In this document: positions 26,563 to 39,100 of the stretch, in pieces | Layout: every line of letters starts with the position of its first letter | Position numbering within the stretch: the first letter of the stretch is position 1 | DNA from: Marinobacter sp. S6332 | GTDB lineage: Bacteria > Pseudomonadota > Gammaproteobacteria > Pseudomonadales > Oleiphilaceae | Direction: 5' to 3' | Length of the DNA: 64,000 nt | NCBI RefSeq assembly: GCF_023016045.1 | Contig: NZ_JALKAP010000004.1 | Coordinates: 355,328-419,327, forward strand | Position numbers and translations under genes: made by a program | The notes under the pieces: model-generated | The model's input: only the letters and a program-made list of their open reading frames with translations | Told to the model about the DNA's origin: nothing | Databases searched by the model: none

Positions 26563-28692
26563 ATGGATCAGATGAACGACCCCCTGAGCGCCTGCCTTTT
26601 ATGGCTTGCTGCTGAAAATGGCACCACGACCAGCCATGATGCGCTGGTCGCTGGCTTGCCATTGGTTGGTGGCCGCTTGTCGCCCTCGGTGTTTGCGCGC
26701 GCAGCGGAACGGGTCGATATGAAGGTAAAGCTGGTAAGGCAGCCGTTGGAGCGCCTGAACAGTTTGCTGCTTCCCTGCGTTATTTTGCTCGATGGTAACC
26801 GTGCCTGTTTGCTTGAAAGCATTGACCTTCAGGGGCAGACAGTGCAAGTGCGGATGCCAGAAATAGACATGGAAGTTCAGCAGCTCGGGCTTGCCAATTT
26901 CCAAGAGACCTACACTGGTATTGCACTCTACTGCCGTCCGGATTTTCGTTTGGACCAACGTAAAATCGGGGCTGCCACAACAGTAGATAACGGCCACTGG
27001 TTCTGGAGTGTGATAAAGGCGAACCGGCCGGTTTATCGCGATATCTTGATTGCAGCGTTCTTTATCAACCTGTTCGCCTTAACCATGCCCCTGTTCGTTA
27101 TGAATGTTTACGACCGGGTGGTACCCAATCATGCTACGGACACCTTGTGGGTTCTTGCGCTTGGAGCTCTGATTATCATCTGCGCTGATCTTGCGCTACG
27201 CCTCCTGCGAAGCTGGTTTGTTGAGCTGGCAGCAACTCGTGCTGATATCACTTTATCCGCGCGCATTATGGAGCGCATTCTGGGTACTCGGCTTGAACAT
27301 GCTCCACAGTCTGTGGGCTCGTTTGCGGCGAATGTCCAGTCGTTTGAATCCGTTCGCTCATTCATTGGTTCCATGACCGTAACGGCGCTTATCGACCTGC
27401 CTTTCTTCCTGCTCTTTGTGGTCATTATCGCGTTAATTTCACCGGTGATGGTGATTCCGGTGCTGATCGGCGCAACGATTATTATTCTGTACGCCCTCTC
27501 GGTGCAGGCCACCATGCACCAGCTTTCAGAAACCATGAGCCAAGCCAGTGCGCAGCGTAACTCCGGTTTAGTAGAAAGTCTGGTAGCGGCGCCCACGGTT
27601 AAAAGCTTCAACGCTAGTAGCCGTATGCAAAGTGAGTGGGAGCAAACCACTCGGTTTTTGTCGGGCTGCTCCGGCAAGCAGCGCATGCTCGGTATGTCTG
27701 TAGGCGCGGGAGCTTCCTGGATACAGCAGGTTGTATCTGTGGTGATGATTATCACCGGTGTGTACTTGGTTATTAATGGGGATATGAGCCAAGGCGGGCT
27801 GATCGCGGCTTACATGTTGTCCTCACGGGCCATGGCGCCGGTTTCGCAAACTGCCTCATTGCTGACTCAATACCATCAAGCGGCAACGGCCATGACATCT
27901 GTGGAACAGATTATGGATGCCGAGCAGGATCGTGAGCCAGATAAACAAGTAATAAGCCGTGGCAAGTTGCGCGGCGAAATTGAACTGAAAGGTGTGTCAT
28001 TCCAGTATCCCGGTGAAGAGCGTGATGCATTGGCTGGAGTGTCATTGCATATTCGGGCAGGTGAGCGAGTGGGCATTCTTGGCCGAGTGGGCTCGGGCAA
28101 GAGCACTTTGGAAAAACTCATACTGGGGCTTTACCGGCCAACGTCTGGCAGCCTTTTAGTGGATGGGGTAAACATTGGCCAGATCGACCCGAGTGAGCTG
28201 CGCCGCAATATTGGTTACATACCACAAGATGTTCAATTGCTCAGTGGCACGGTATACGACAACGTTACGCTGGGTATAGAGCATCCTAATAATGAACGCT
28301 TGCTGCAGGCCATCAATATCTCAGGTTTGAAAGGCATGGTGGGTGATCATGCAGACGGTTTGTCAATGCCGGTCGGGGAGGGCGGTAACCGTCTATCCGG
28401 TGGGCAGCGCCAAACCATTGCAGTAGCCCGTGCGGTTATGGCGGACAGCAGTATTTTATTGCTTGATGAGCCAACCAGTGCCATGGACAGCATGTTGGAG
28501 AACCACGTCAGCAAAGGCTTGGGCCAGTTTAGCCAAGGCAAAACTCTGTTGTTGATAACCCACCGCACCAGCCTACTGGATCTGGTTGATCGCTTAATTG
28601 TAATGGATACGGGAAAAATTGTTGCCGATGGCCCGAAACAAAGCGTACTTCAGGCTCTCCAGCAAGGAAGCATCCAGCGGGGTGCACAATGA
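26563..28692 (+). CDS. Type I secretion system permease/ATPase (LapB-like)
   Basis: A 709-residue inner-membrane ABC exporter that energises secretion of the adhesin. The N-terminal 135 residues form a C39-like peptidase domain that appears degenerate: no cleavage of a leader is expected, only substrate docking. Transmembrane helices span about 150-430. The ATPase shows Walker A GRVGSGKSTL, the signature LSGGQRQ and Walker B SILLLDEPTS followed by the H-loop ITHRTS. The start is 15 bases after the TolC-type gene, and the stop overlaps the adaptor gene by 4 bases. Confidence 0.95.
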   Translation: MDQMNDPLSACLLWLAAENGTTTSHDALVAGLPLVGGRLSPSVFARAAERVDMKVKLVRQPLERLNSLLLPCVILLDGNRACLLESIDLQGQTVQVRMPEIDMEVQQLGLANFQETYTGIALYCRPDFRLDQRKIGAATTVDNGHWFWSVIKANRPVYRDILIAAFFINLFALTMPLFVMNVYDRVVPNHATDTLWVLALGALIIICADLALRLLRSWFVELAATRADITLSARIMERILGTRLEHAPQSVGSFAANVQSFESVRSFIGSMTVTALIDLPFFLLFVVIIALISPVMVIPVLIGATIIILYALSVQATMHQLSETMSQASAQRNSGLVESLVAAPTVKSFNASSRMQSEWEQTTRFLSGCSGKQRMLGMSVGAGASWIQQVVSVVMIITGVYLVINGDMSQGGLIAAYMLSSRAMAPVSQTASLLTQYHQAATAMTSVEQIMDAEQDREPDKQVISRGKLRGEIELKGVSFQYPGEERDALAGVSLHIRAGERVGILGRVGSGKSTLEKLILGLYRPTSGSLLVDGVNIGQIDPSELRRNIGYIPQDVQLLSGTVYDNVTLGIEHPNNERLLQAINISGLKGMVGDHADGLSMPVGEGGNRLSGGQRQTIAVARAVMADSSILLLDEPTSAMDSMLENHVSKGLGQFSQGKTLLLITHRTSLLDLVDRLIVMDTGKIVADGPKQSVLQALQQGSIQRGAQ

Positions 28693-30143
28693 GCAACGAT
28701 GCGAAGATTGTAGAGAAAACCGTGCAGAAAGAGCTTGAGCAACAGGCATTTGATCGCCTGAGCAAGGCTGACGCCGTTGGAGCTCGGGGCAAAGGTTTTA
28801 TCAATCGCCTGTTTCGGCCGTTTTTTTCCGCATTTCGCAGCAACTCACGGCACTGGCCTACGGATGCGGATCAGGCCATGGAGCAGCAAAGCACCCTGCG
28901 CGCCCGCAGCTTGCTGTACGGCATCGCACTGACGTGTATTGTTCTGATTGTCTGGGCTGCGTTTGCGCCGATCGATGAAGTGACACGGGGCGAGGGTAAG
29001 GTTATTCCCTCCCGACAGCTTCAGGTTATTCAGTCCGCCGATGGCGGTGTGATTGAGGAAGTGTTTGTAGACGAGGGTGCCAGAGTCAGCAAAGGCGACC
29101 TGCTGGTGCGCATAGACCCAACACGATTTATGGCCAGCTTTCAGGAGGGCAGCGTGCGGGCATTCGCACTGGCCGCCAAGGTGAAACGGCTGCAGGCATT
29201 GATTCATAGCGAGCTACTTCAGCTGAATTACCGTGAGGCAGTAACACCTATACAGCAACAGGTCTTGCAGCAGGAGGAAGGTTATTTCAAGGCCAGCCTC
29301 AAGGAACTGCAAGAGCGCTTGGCGGTTGCCCGGGAGCAGATTGCTCAACGGGAGCAAGAATTAAGTGAAGTACGGGCGAGGAAGACTGCTGCAGAGCAGT
29401 CCTACCGTATGTCGACACAGGAATTGCAGGCGACGGAACCCCTGCTGGCGTCCGGTGCCGTTTCAGAAATCGAGATATTGCGTTTGCAACGGGATCAGGC
29501 GGCGGCAGATGGAGAGCGCCTCCAAGCCGCTGCCCGTGTACGGCAGGTACAAGCCAGTATCCAGGAAGCGGAATCTAGGCTGCAGGAGGTTGAATCCTCT
29601 ACCCGCAATCAGTGGCGAGCGGAGCTTAGTGACGCAAGTTCTCAGTTAAACAGCTTAGAAAAGAGTGTCGCCGGTCTGGCCGACAAGGTGAAGCTCTCTG
29701 AAATTCGCTCACCGGTAAATGGCACGGTACAGCGTGTACTGCTAAATACAGTTGGCGGAGTTGTTCAGCCCGGGAATGCAGTGGTGGAGATTGTTCCCAG
29801 CGATGATCGCCTGCTGGTGGAAGCCAAAATAGCGCCCAAAGATATCGCATTCTTACGCCCCGGGTTGCCAGCGACTATCAAACTGCACGCCTACGATTTC
29901 TCCATTTATGGCGGAATTGCAGCAACCATTGAACACATCAGTGCCGATACCATCACCGACGACCGCGATAACACGTTTTACCTCGTGCGCGCCGTAACCA
30001 CCGGAAAAGATTCGGCACAGCACTTATCTGTTATTCCGGGCATGACCGCACAGCTCGACATCATGACCGGCAAAAAGAGCATTTTATCTTACTTGCTCAA
30101 ACCAATACTGCGTGCCAAAGCCAACGCTTTGAGCGAACGCTGA
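28689..30143 (+). CDS. HlyD-family type I secretion periplasmic adaptor (LapC-like)
   Basis: A 484-residue membrane fusion protein linking the ABC exporter to the TolC-type channel. A cytoplasmic N-terminus of about 75 residues and one transmembrane helix (about 75-95) are followed by a split lipoyl domain (VIQSADGGVIEEVFVDEG and IRSPVNGTVQRVLL), a long Gln/Glu-rich coiled coil (about 150-340) and a beta-barrel C-terminus. ATG overlaps the ATPase stop as ATGA, so synthesis is coupled. The adhesin gene starts 56 bases downstream. Confidence 0.95.
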   Translation: MSNDAKIVEKTVQKELEQQAFDRLSKADAVGARGKGFINRLFRPFFSAFRSNSRHWPTDADQAMEQQSTLRARSLLYGIALTCIVLIVWAAFAPIDEVTRGEGKVIPSRQLQVIQSADGGVIEEVFVDEGARVSKGDLLVRIDPTRFMASFQEGSVRAFALAAKVKRLQALIHSELLQLNYREAVTPIQQQVLQQEEGYFKASLKELQERLAVAREQIAQREQELSEVRARKTAAEQSYRMSTQELQATEPLLASGAVSEIEILRLQRDQAAADGERLQAAARVRQVQASIQEAESRLQEVESSTRNQWRAELSDASSQLNSLEKSVAGLADKVKLSEIRSPVNGTVQRVLLNTVGGVVQPGNAVVEIVPSDDRLLVEAKIAPKDIAFLRPGLPATIKLHAYDFSIYGGIAATIEHISADTITDDRDNTFYLVRAVTTGKDSAQHLSVIPGMTAQLDIMTGKKSILSYLLKPILRAKANALSER

Positions 30144-30198
30144 AATCGATCCATTACCTGCATTGAAATCGCATGGCTAACCACATTTTGAGGTCCGT

Positions 30199-33100
30199 AT
30201 GACTACTCTGGCAACTGTTGTATCCCTAATCGGACAAGCTTGGGCTGAAAACGCAAACGGCGAGCGCCGTGTACTTGAAGTGGGCGACCAGCTGGCTATT
30301 GATGAAACCTTGGTTTTAGAGAGGGGTGCGCGGGTTAATCTGGATTTTGGCGACAACCAGCAGCTAACGTTTTTAGGCGAACAACAGGTGACAGCCGAAG
30401 AGAGAGCAAACCTTGTTGAGCAGAGTGAAAGCCTTGCGCCTCTCGAGCCTAACGACCAACCGATAACGGACCCATCCACGCAGTCTAATCAAGGCACCTT
30501 TTCCGAAGGGCATGGTTTTGTACAGTTGGTGCGCATTGGCGAAATAATTGAAGCGGATGGGTTCACACCCGTAACCGTTGCGCGAATCCAAGAAGTGCTG
30601 CGGCCGCTTGGATTGAGCCTGCCGCAAAGGGAGCTGGAAAAAGGGTTTCGCGATGAGCACCTCGCAAATAGAAATGACGAGTACCTTGATGACGTTGATC
30701 CCTCGGGCGGTAATAACGACCAACCGGGAGAAAGTGGGCAAGAGCCAGGTGATGGTGGCGAACAACCGGGAGAAGGTGAGCAGCCGGGTGATGGAGATCA
30801 ACCGGACGACGGTGATGAAGAGCCGGGCGATGGCGGTGATCGACCAGAGCTGAGTATTTCTATTGATGTGATTGCAGATGATGACATTATCAGCGCAGCT
30901 GAAGCCGAACAGCCAGTTACTCTGACAGGCACCGTAGGTGGTGATGCCCAGCCCGGAGATAAAGTGACCATCACCGTAAACGGAAAGGCCTATGAGACAA
31001 CGGTGAATGCGGATGGTAAAACTTGGCAGACAGAGGTTCCCGGAAGTGAGCTTGTACAAGACAGAACCGTTGAGGCAACGATCACTAGTGGCTATTTTGA
31101 AGGCGAACCGGTTACCGCTGAAGCAGAACGCCCTTACCTCGTAGAAGTAACAAAACCGGTACTTAGCATTGAACTTGAAGGTGCAGGCCCCGGGGGCATT
31201 TACAGCGAGTCGGAAATTTCCAACGGAAAAGTGCCCGCGAAAGTTACCTTGGATAAAGACACGGTCAAGGTGGGCGACTTACTACAGGTCAAGACCCCAA
31301 ATGGTGGTGTGCTACTTGAGCGCCCTGTGACACAAGAAGATATCGACAACGGCGTACGTGTGCAGGTTCCGGTTAGCCCGGGTCAGGGGAAAGTAACCGT
31401 TGAGGCTAGCATTACGGACCCGGTAGGCAACAGCAGTACTGATCGTGATGAAAAGCCGATAGATACTCTTCCACCATTGCTTACAGGCGCGTTGGACCCC
31501 CAAAACGACCAAGATGCTGACCCTATAAATCTTGATATCAGTGGGAAGTTTAGCGACGCCTTCAGCGGAAGCAACTTGATCTACAGTGCGGCCAATCTGC
31601 CTGGCGGCTTAACGATAGACCCGGGCACGGGTGTTATCAGCGGAAGGATTCATAGCTCCGCCAGCCAGACCGGTAATGTAGGCAATGGGGAATATGAAGT
31701 AACGATCACTGTTTTCGACCCTGCCGGAAACAGCACTCAGCATAGTTTTACCTGGACAGTGACCAACCCGGCTCCAACGGCTGCAGACGACAGTGGCAGC
31801 ACAGATGAAGATACCACTCTAGTCGTTAATCCGAGAAATGGGGTGCTCAAAAATGATGTAGATCCGGATGGCGATCAACTTTTCGTTACCGGCATAGTTG
31901 CTGGTGGTAGCAAGCCCACCAGTGTAGGTGGGCTCGATACCGATATTATCGGTGACTACGGCACCTTAAAGCTGCAAGCAGACGGCAGCTATACCTATGT
32001 TCCTGATAAGACCAACCCAGATGTTCGCGCGCTGAAAGACGGCGAAACGTTAGAAGACATCTTCAGCTATACCATGACGGACCGAGAAGGTGGCGCTGAT
32101 GACGCCACTTTGGTTATTACCATCAATGGTGTGAGTGATAGCGAGCCTACAATCATACCTAAAGACGAAAACGGTCCAGATGATCCAAACGATATTATTA
32201 CCGCAGGCCATGCGACGGTTTATGAATCCGGATTAATAGCTGACACCCCTACTCAGAGCAAAACAGTAGAGGGCGAGATTACAGTTACAGCGCTAGATGG
32301 CCTGATAAGCGTCAAAGTGCATGGCCAAACCTTCGATTTAACTCAGTTGGCGGATTTGGAAAATACAGCCGTTGTTCTCGATACCGATTACGGAAAGTTG
32401 ACTCTGAATGGCTTTACGCCGGACGAAGTTGACAGCACCATCGTTGGTGGCGAACTCAGCTATAGCTATGAGTTAGATATCCGCTTTGATAATGCGGCGC
32501 CCGGTTCGAATGGCGATCTGAACGGTTTTGATTCGATTGATTTGGAGGTGCTTGATGCGGGTAATACTAGTAAAAATGGCACACTCGAAATCAATATTAT
32601 CGATGATGAGCCTGCTGTTTCCGAAAAGACTGTTACTCACTCTGTTGAAGTTGATGAAACGACGTTAGGCGTTCCGTCTACTGCGGTGAGCTTTGCCGAT
32701 GCTTTTGACACTGCATACGGTGCCGACGGAGCTGCAAGCTCAAACGGGTTGGTGTATAGCTTCGAAATTGACACCACGCTAGCAACAGGTTTGATTGATA
32801 CTGCAACGGGCGAAAATATTGAGCTGACAATCAGCGCGACGGGCGAGGCTGAAGGACGCACCGAAAGTGGTGACTTGGCCTTTACTGTACGTGTAGATAG
32901 TACCAATGGCGAAGTAACCCTGACTCAGGCGCGAGCACTTAAACATCCCGATAAAGCCAATCCTGATGATGCAGTAAGCCTTGTAGAAAATACATTAAAG
33001 CTGAAAGCCACCGCAACGGATGGTGACGGTGATGAAAACAGTGCCAGTATCAGTCTGGGTGACAAACTGGTGTTTAAGGATGATGGCCCAGCGGTTGAAG

Positions 33101-36100
33101 TGGAAGCAGGCTTCACCGCACCAGAGGTTATTGTCGATGAAACCTCTTTAGGTACTCCCTCGAGCGCAATCGCGTTTGCGGGCGCCTTTGTTGCCCCTGA
33201 TTCTGGAGAAGATGGCGCGGCAAGTACCGATGCTCTGGTTTACAGCTTGGATATTGATCCAGCGATAGTGACTGGCCTGACAGACACTGCCACCGGGCAG
33301 GCGATTGTTTTATCCATCAACAGCTCGGGTGAAGTGGAAGGCCGTACCGACACAGATGGAGAACTGGCGTTTACCGCCAGTGTGGATAGCAACACCGGCA
33401 AAGTAACCCTAACCCAATCGCGCGCGCTTAGTCATCCAGATACAAGTGATCACGATGATGCAGTCAGTCTGGCTGAAAACGCGCTAAGCCTAAAAGCTAC
33501 CGCGACCGATGGCGACGGCGATGAGGCCAGTGCCAGTATCAGCTTGGGCGACAAACTGGTGTTTAAGGACGATGGCCCAGCGATTGAAGTGGAAGCAGGC
33601 TTCACCGCACCAGAGGTTATTGTTGATGAAACCTCTTTAGGTACGCCATCAGATGCAAAAGCGTTTGCAGGTGCTTTCAAAGCCCCGGATTACGGCGCAG
33701 ATGGCGCGGCTAGTAGCGATGCACTGGTATATAGCTTGGATATTGATTCAACGACAAGCACTGGACTTATCGACACGGCGACCGGGCAAGCCATTGTTCT
33801 AAGTATCAATGGGTCGGGTGAAGTGGAGGGCCGAACCGATGTAGGCGGCAATCTGGCGTTTACGATTAGTGTGAACAGCGATGGTGAAGTAACCCTGACT
33901 CAAAGCCGTTCAATGCAGCACACGGACACGGACGACCCTGATGACGAAGTTACGATCGCTTCAGGAACCATCAAGCTTCACGCTACTGCCTTGGATGGTG
34001 ACGGTGATACAGACAAATCTGATGGTGTTGACATAGGTGGCCAATTTACCTTCAAAGACGATGGCCCAACGATTGATGGCAGTGAGGTGGGCGGTGATGG
34101 TTATGTTAGTGATAACGCCATTGTTGATGAAAGATATCTAGCTTCAGGTAGTGAAAGTGATCCAAGCAAACTAATCGTTGGCAAAAACCTACCGATTGAC
34201 TTCGGTGCGGATGGCGCGGTGAATGCTGTTGGTGATATAGGTCTTACGTTTAATAGCAATATCCAAGACCTTATCGACTTAGGGCTGAAGTCGGGTACTA
34301 CAGATTTGACTTATGCACCTAGCACCGATGGTCATACCATCACTGCTACAGCAGGGGCTAACGACATCTTCACCATCGAGCTTAAGGTGGCTGCAGATGG
34401 CACACCAAGCTACGAGTTCACCCTACAAGGCCCGCTGGACCACACCTTGGATGCCGGTGGTGCAACAGCAGAGAACATCGTTCTGCCCTTTGACATCAAA
34501 GCTACCGATGGTGACGGCGACTCAGTTGATCTGAAGTTCAAAGTGGAAGTGATAGATGATACACCGCCAAGCGATACACGTGAGCTAGAGGTCAATGAAG
34601 ACGACTCCGTGAGCTTTAGTAACGCTGACATCAACCAGACCACGACCACTGTAATTACAGATGCAGAACACGGTACCGTTACCATTGGTAATGACGGCAC
34701 TATTACCTACATGCCAAACGAAGACTACCGCGGGAGTGACAGTTATACCTACAAGGTAGTCACCGATGGTGGCGAGTATGAGCGTACGGTGAATATCACC
34801 GTTAAGCCGGTGGCAGATGCACCTTTGTTTACTGACCGTACTGATGACGGGGTTGTGGAAACTCCGGAAGATACTGAAAAATCACTGGAGCTAAAACTTC
34901 CTGCAATTAAGGATACAGGCGCTACTGATCAGAAAGATGTGGGTTATGCAGGTTCGGACTACTCCGAGCTGGTGGGCGCTATTACCCTTGAAGTAAAGGA
35001 TGTAGATACCACCGTCGTAGGGGCTGGTGTTGCTCAAGATGTGGTGCTGCAGACAGTGATTAGTGGCGCGACTAAAGAGCTCAAGCCAGCTACTGATGGC
35101 AAAATCACCATTGTGATTACTGACCAAACAGATTTTCACGTTAGCAATATCCAAGCATTACACCCAGAGGGTACGGCTAATGGTGTCTATCATTTAACCA
35201 AAGATCAGTACGAGGCCATCACTGCCCATCCAGCCGAAGACCGTCACGAAAACTTTGAAGTTGAAGTGTCGGTGAAAAGCTACGAAGTGGATGCCTCTGG
35301 CGAGGCATTGCCTGATGCTGATGTGGGTGGCACTAACGGCGCTGAAAGCACACAAACCATCACCGTGGATGTGCATGCGGTGACTGATGATGTGGGCCTT
35401 AAAGTTCAGGACGACGACACTCAAGCAGGTGTGACGGTTGTTATCTCAGACGCTGATAAAACTGCTGACATCACCTTTGATGAAGACACCTCGTTCAATC
35501 TGACTAACATCCTTGCGCCTGAGGCTTTTAAAGACACCGATGGCAGTGAAACCCGTTATTTAGGGCTAAAAGGCTTGCCAGATGGTACGACCGTTACTGT
35601 TGGTGGAGATGACTATGTGATTGGTGGCAACGCGCCAACAGTCAACTTTGGCGGAACTATTGGCGAGATTCCTGCGCTTACGCTTGCAGGTACCGAAACT
35701 AATTTGCCAGATATCACCATCACCCCACCTAAGGATTTAAGTGGTGACCTGCCAGCTTTTGAAGTTATTTTAGGAGCACTGGACAGTGATAGCGACAGTG
35801 CAAGTAACCCTGGCTTTGTTCCTCCCGTAGTGGAAACTGACAGCGTCACCATCAAATTACATATCAAGCCCGTAGGCGGAGATGTAGCAATTGAAGGCGC
35901 GGAAGGTGATGAAGACACTGCTATTAAGTTCCTAGAGAACATCAAGGTTACTGATGACAGTACAGCGATAGGAACACTCGGTGAGGTGATTACCGAGGTG
36001 TCGTTCACCGTACCAGCGGGTTGGACAGCTGACGGTTCAGATAACTGGACGAACGCCGAAGGGCAGACGTGGACGATGACTGAGCCAGTAGCAAGTACTG

Positions 36101-39100
36101 ATTGGTCAGGTGCTTGGGTTGGTAATACCTACACCATTACTTTTGATACCAGTCCTACTGGGATCACTAAAGAGGCACGTGAAAACATCCTCAAAGAGTT
36201 CACTGTCACACCCCCTGCGCACAGCAGTAAAGACATTGACTTAAGTGTTGAGGTCACCAGTGTTGACCACAGTATTATTTCAGGTGGTTCATCCAGTGAT
36301 CCTGCTAGCAAGATAGAAACGCTCACTGTTGTGGTTAAGCCTGTTGCGGAGCTAGAGGATACTGACTCGGATAGTGCTGATGGCAATGATGTCACCATGG
36401 TTGGCGATCACGTCTACCAAACCACAGGTGAAGAGGATGGATGGTTTGCTTTAGGTGATGAAACATCGACAAGCTTTAAGCTCAGCGCCGGTTGGTCTAA
36501 CGAAGATGGCAAGTGGGTGGATGATGGCTCAGGTAACTGGTTCGTAGACACCAGCAATGGCCGCAGCGAAGACACCTTTGCATTGTTAACGCCTTATATG
36601 ACCGTTAATAACGATGCGCGTCCTGGTGCAGCTACGGCTGGAACCTTGGATGGCAGCGTTTTCACCTATGAGGGTCCAGGCGGTACTGTCACTCTTCCTT
36701 TCGCTGGCGAGCCAGTGAAAATCCCTATGCAGTACTTGGACACAGTCCAGTTCAAAGGTCCAGCAGACTGGTCGGGTGTGGTTAAAATTAAGGTTCAAGC
36801 CGGAACTGTCGACTATGACGAAGATGATAATGCAGCAACTGATCTAGAGGCTTCTGGCGAGTCATGGCTGACGAACTTGATCATTGAGCCCCGTGCCGAT
36901 CAAGTGACGCTGAAAGTCGATGCCATCATTAAAACACCTGAAGACACACCAGTAGCTCTCAATATTAATCCGACCAGTAGCGGTCTTGACGAAACTTTTA
37001 ATGTCACTATTGATAAGATTCCAGTCGGAGCGACCGTAGACTACTGGTATTTCAATGAGTCAGGTACATCTACTCAAGGTACCTTTACTGGTAGCGCTGG
37101 GAATACATCAGTTGAAATTATTAACTTTGATAAGGCTAATCAGCCAACGCTAACGCCACCAAAAGACAGCAACGTCACTATTAACCTTGATATCACCGCA
37201 CAGTCCGTCGATACCCTCACTTATATTGATAGCGGCGGGACAGAGCAGACGATTACGGATACGGATCCAAGCAAGAACCAAACTCTGCCAACAGAGGTTC
37301 AGGTACAAGGTGTGCCGGATGATCCAATATTGGGTTTGGTGCAAGACAAGGTCTACGCAGAGGATGCTGGTGATCAAAATACAGGGCAGTTAAAAGTCGC
37401 GCTCAGTGATTTAATCACCGAGCTTAAATCCGGTGAAACCGGTGTTGGTGGCGCAGGCCCTGACGGCTCTGAAACCGTCACCTTGCGTATAAGTAATCTG
37501 CCTGAAGGCTTCAATCTGGAAAACGCTGGCCCTGCCTTAGGGGGCAGTGGTGAGAGCCGTGTATGGGTAATCACAGAAGCCCACTTAGCTACCGTTGAAA
37601 TTACTGTACCAAAGCACTATAGCGGTACGGTTAAATTTACTGCGCAGCCGGTGGTCACTGAAAACGACAACCCGTCGGAGATATTCTTTGCTCCGCAAAA
37701 CGTCAGTTTCGACATTACCCCGGTGCCAGAGGCAACCCTGTCGATCAGTTCAAATCTCATCGAGGACACCATCGGTGAGCTCGAGCTTATGCCTGTGGGG
37801 GATGACTCAGACGAGTACATCAGTACTGTGCGTATTAAAGTGAGTGATGTGACAGATAAAGAACTGACTCTCTTCACAAATAGCGATGGCACTGGAACAC
37901 CAGCTACAGAAACTATCAGTGGTGATGAATACTATGTGTTTAACGTAGCAGCGGGGCAAGAAGCACCTAATGTTTACGTCAAAGGCCCAGCTAACTTCAG
38001 TGGTGAGAAAACGCTAAACATTGAGTATGAGGTCACAGACCCAGTGACTTCGGGGATAGGCAGTGCGGTTGCTGAGTGGAAAGCAGCCATTACCCACACT
38101 CTAAACTTTGCCGCAGCCACCGATGAGATTGACCTGACGCTGGGTGATATTACAGGTGGTACTACTGATGCTGGCGTTACAACTGCACAGAAGGGTGACA
38201 CGGTAACCGTTGGCCTGAAAATCACGCAAAAGGCTGATACTAATGCTGGTGGCGCTCAAGATGCCGATGGCTCTGAGAAGTTCATCCATGTGGTTATTTC
38301 AGATGTGCCGGCTGGCGTGAGCGTCAATGGCGCAATAGAAACAGCACCGGGTGAATGGTTAATGACGGTTGGTTCTGAAGCGTTTAACGCTGCAGAGCTG
38401 ACACATAACCTAGAGTTCGTGGTCAGTGGTTATGCGAATACTTTCCAAGAAGCAATTACCATCACCACCTACACTCAGGATACCGGTGCAGAAACCATTG
38501 AAGAAGACAGCATCCAGTGGACGTTAAACTATGTCAGCGATACGGGACCGGACCCAGTCGATTTGCCTGAGCTGACCCTGACAGCAATAGATACCCCACA
38601 AACAGAGGACGTGTCGTTTGTGTTAGGGAGTGTTGTCACAGGTGCGGTGAGCAGCGGCTCAACGACTGACCCGTTTGATCTAACCGTGACAATACGTACC
38701 ACCCCAGATGATGAAACAGCCTTTGCGGGCATGACGCGTACCCTTGTTACCGAAAGTGGACAGCAAGTTGCGCTATGGACTGCAACCGTCTCAGGGGTCA
38801 CACAAGGGAGCGCTCAAACAGCGCTGGATAATTTGCTGGGCGGTATCACCGTGACATCACCACAGGATGCCAACTCGAATAATATCGCTGGCGGCACCTT
38901 AGACTTGGATATCAACGTTTCTGCCCATGCGCATGGCATCAGTCGTGATGCCCAAGCTACACCGAAGCTGCCAATCACGCCGGTTACTGATGATCTCGTT
39001 ATAACCGTTAGCGAAAGCGTGGTGGATGAAGGTGAAAACATCGACCTCACTATCTCACTCAGCAGTGAGAACGGCGCCGATGGCACGCTTGGCGCACCTG

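Noticed and set aside
26563..26970. Active C39 bacteriocin-processing peptidase in the secretion ATPase
   Set aside because: The domain lacks a convincing catalytic Cys/His set and no double-glycine leader cargo is present; interpreted as a C39-like docking domain.
28347..28568. Minus-strand frames inside the secretion ATPase gene
   Set aside because: They lie wholly within a well-supported plus-strand gene with strong domain evidence; same for the many frames opposite the adhesin gene.
30700..30845. Short-period GGTGAT/GAGCCGGG repeats, considered as CRISPR or satellite
   Set aside because: They are codon repeats of a Gly/Pro/Asp/Glu linker inside the adhesin frame, with no spacers. No CRISPR array was seen anywhere in the window.
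30373..31059. A 228-codon minus-strand frame opposite the start of the adhesin gene
   Set aside because: It is the shadow of the Gly/Pro/Asp-rich linker codons; no ribosome site or domain.
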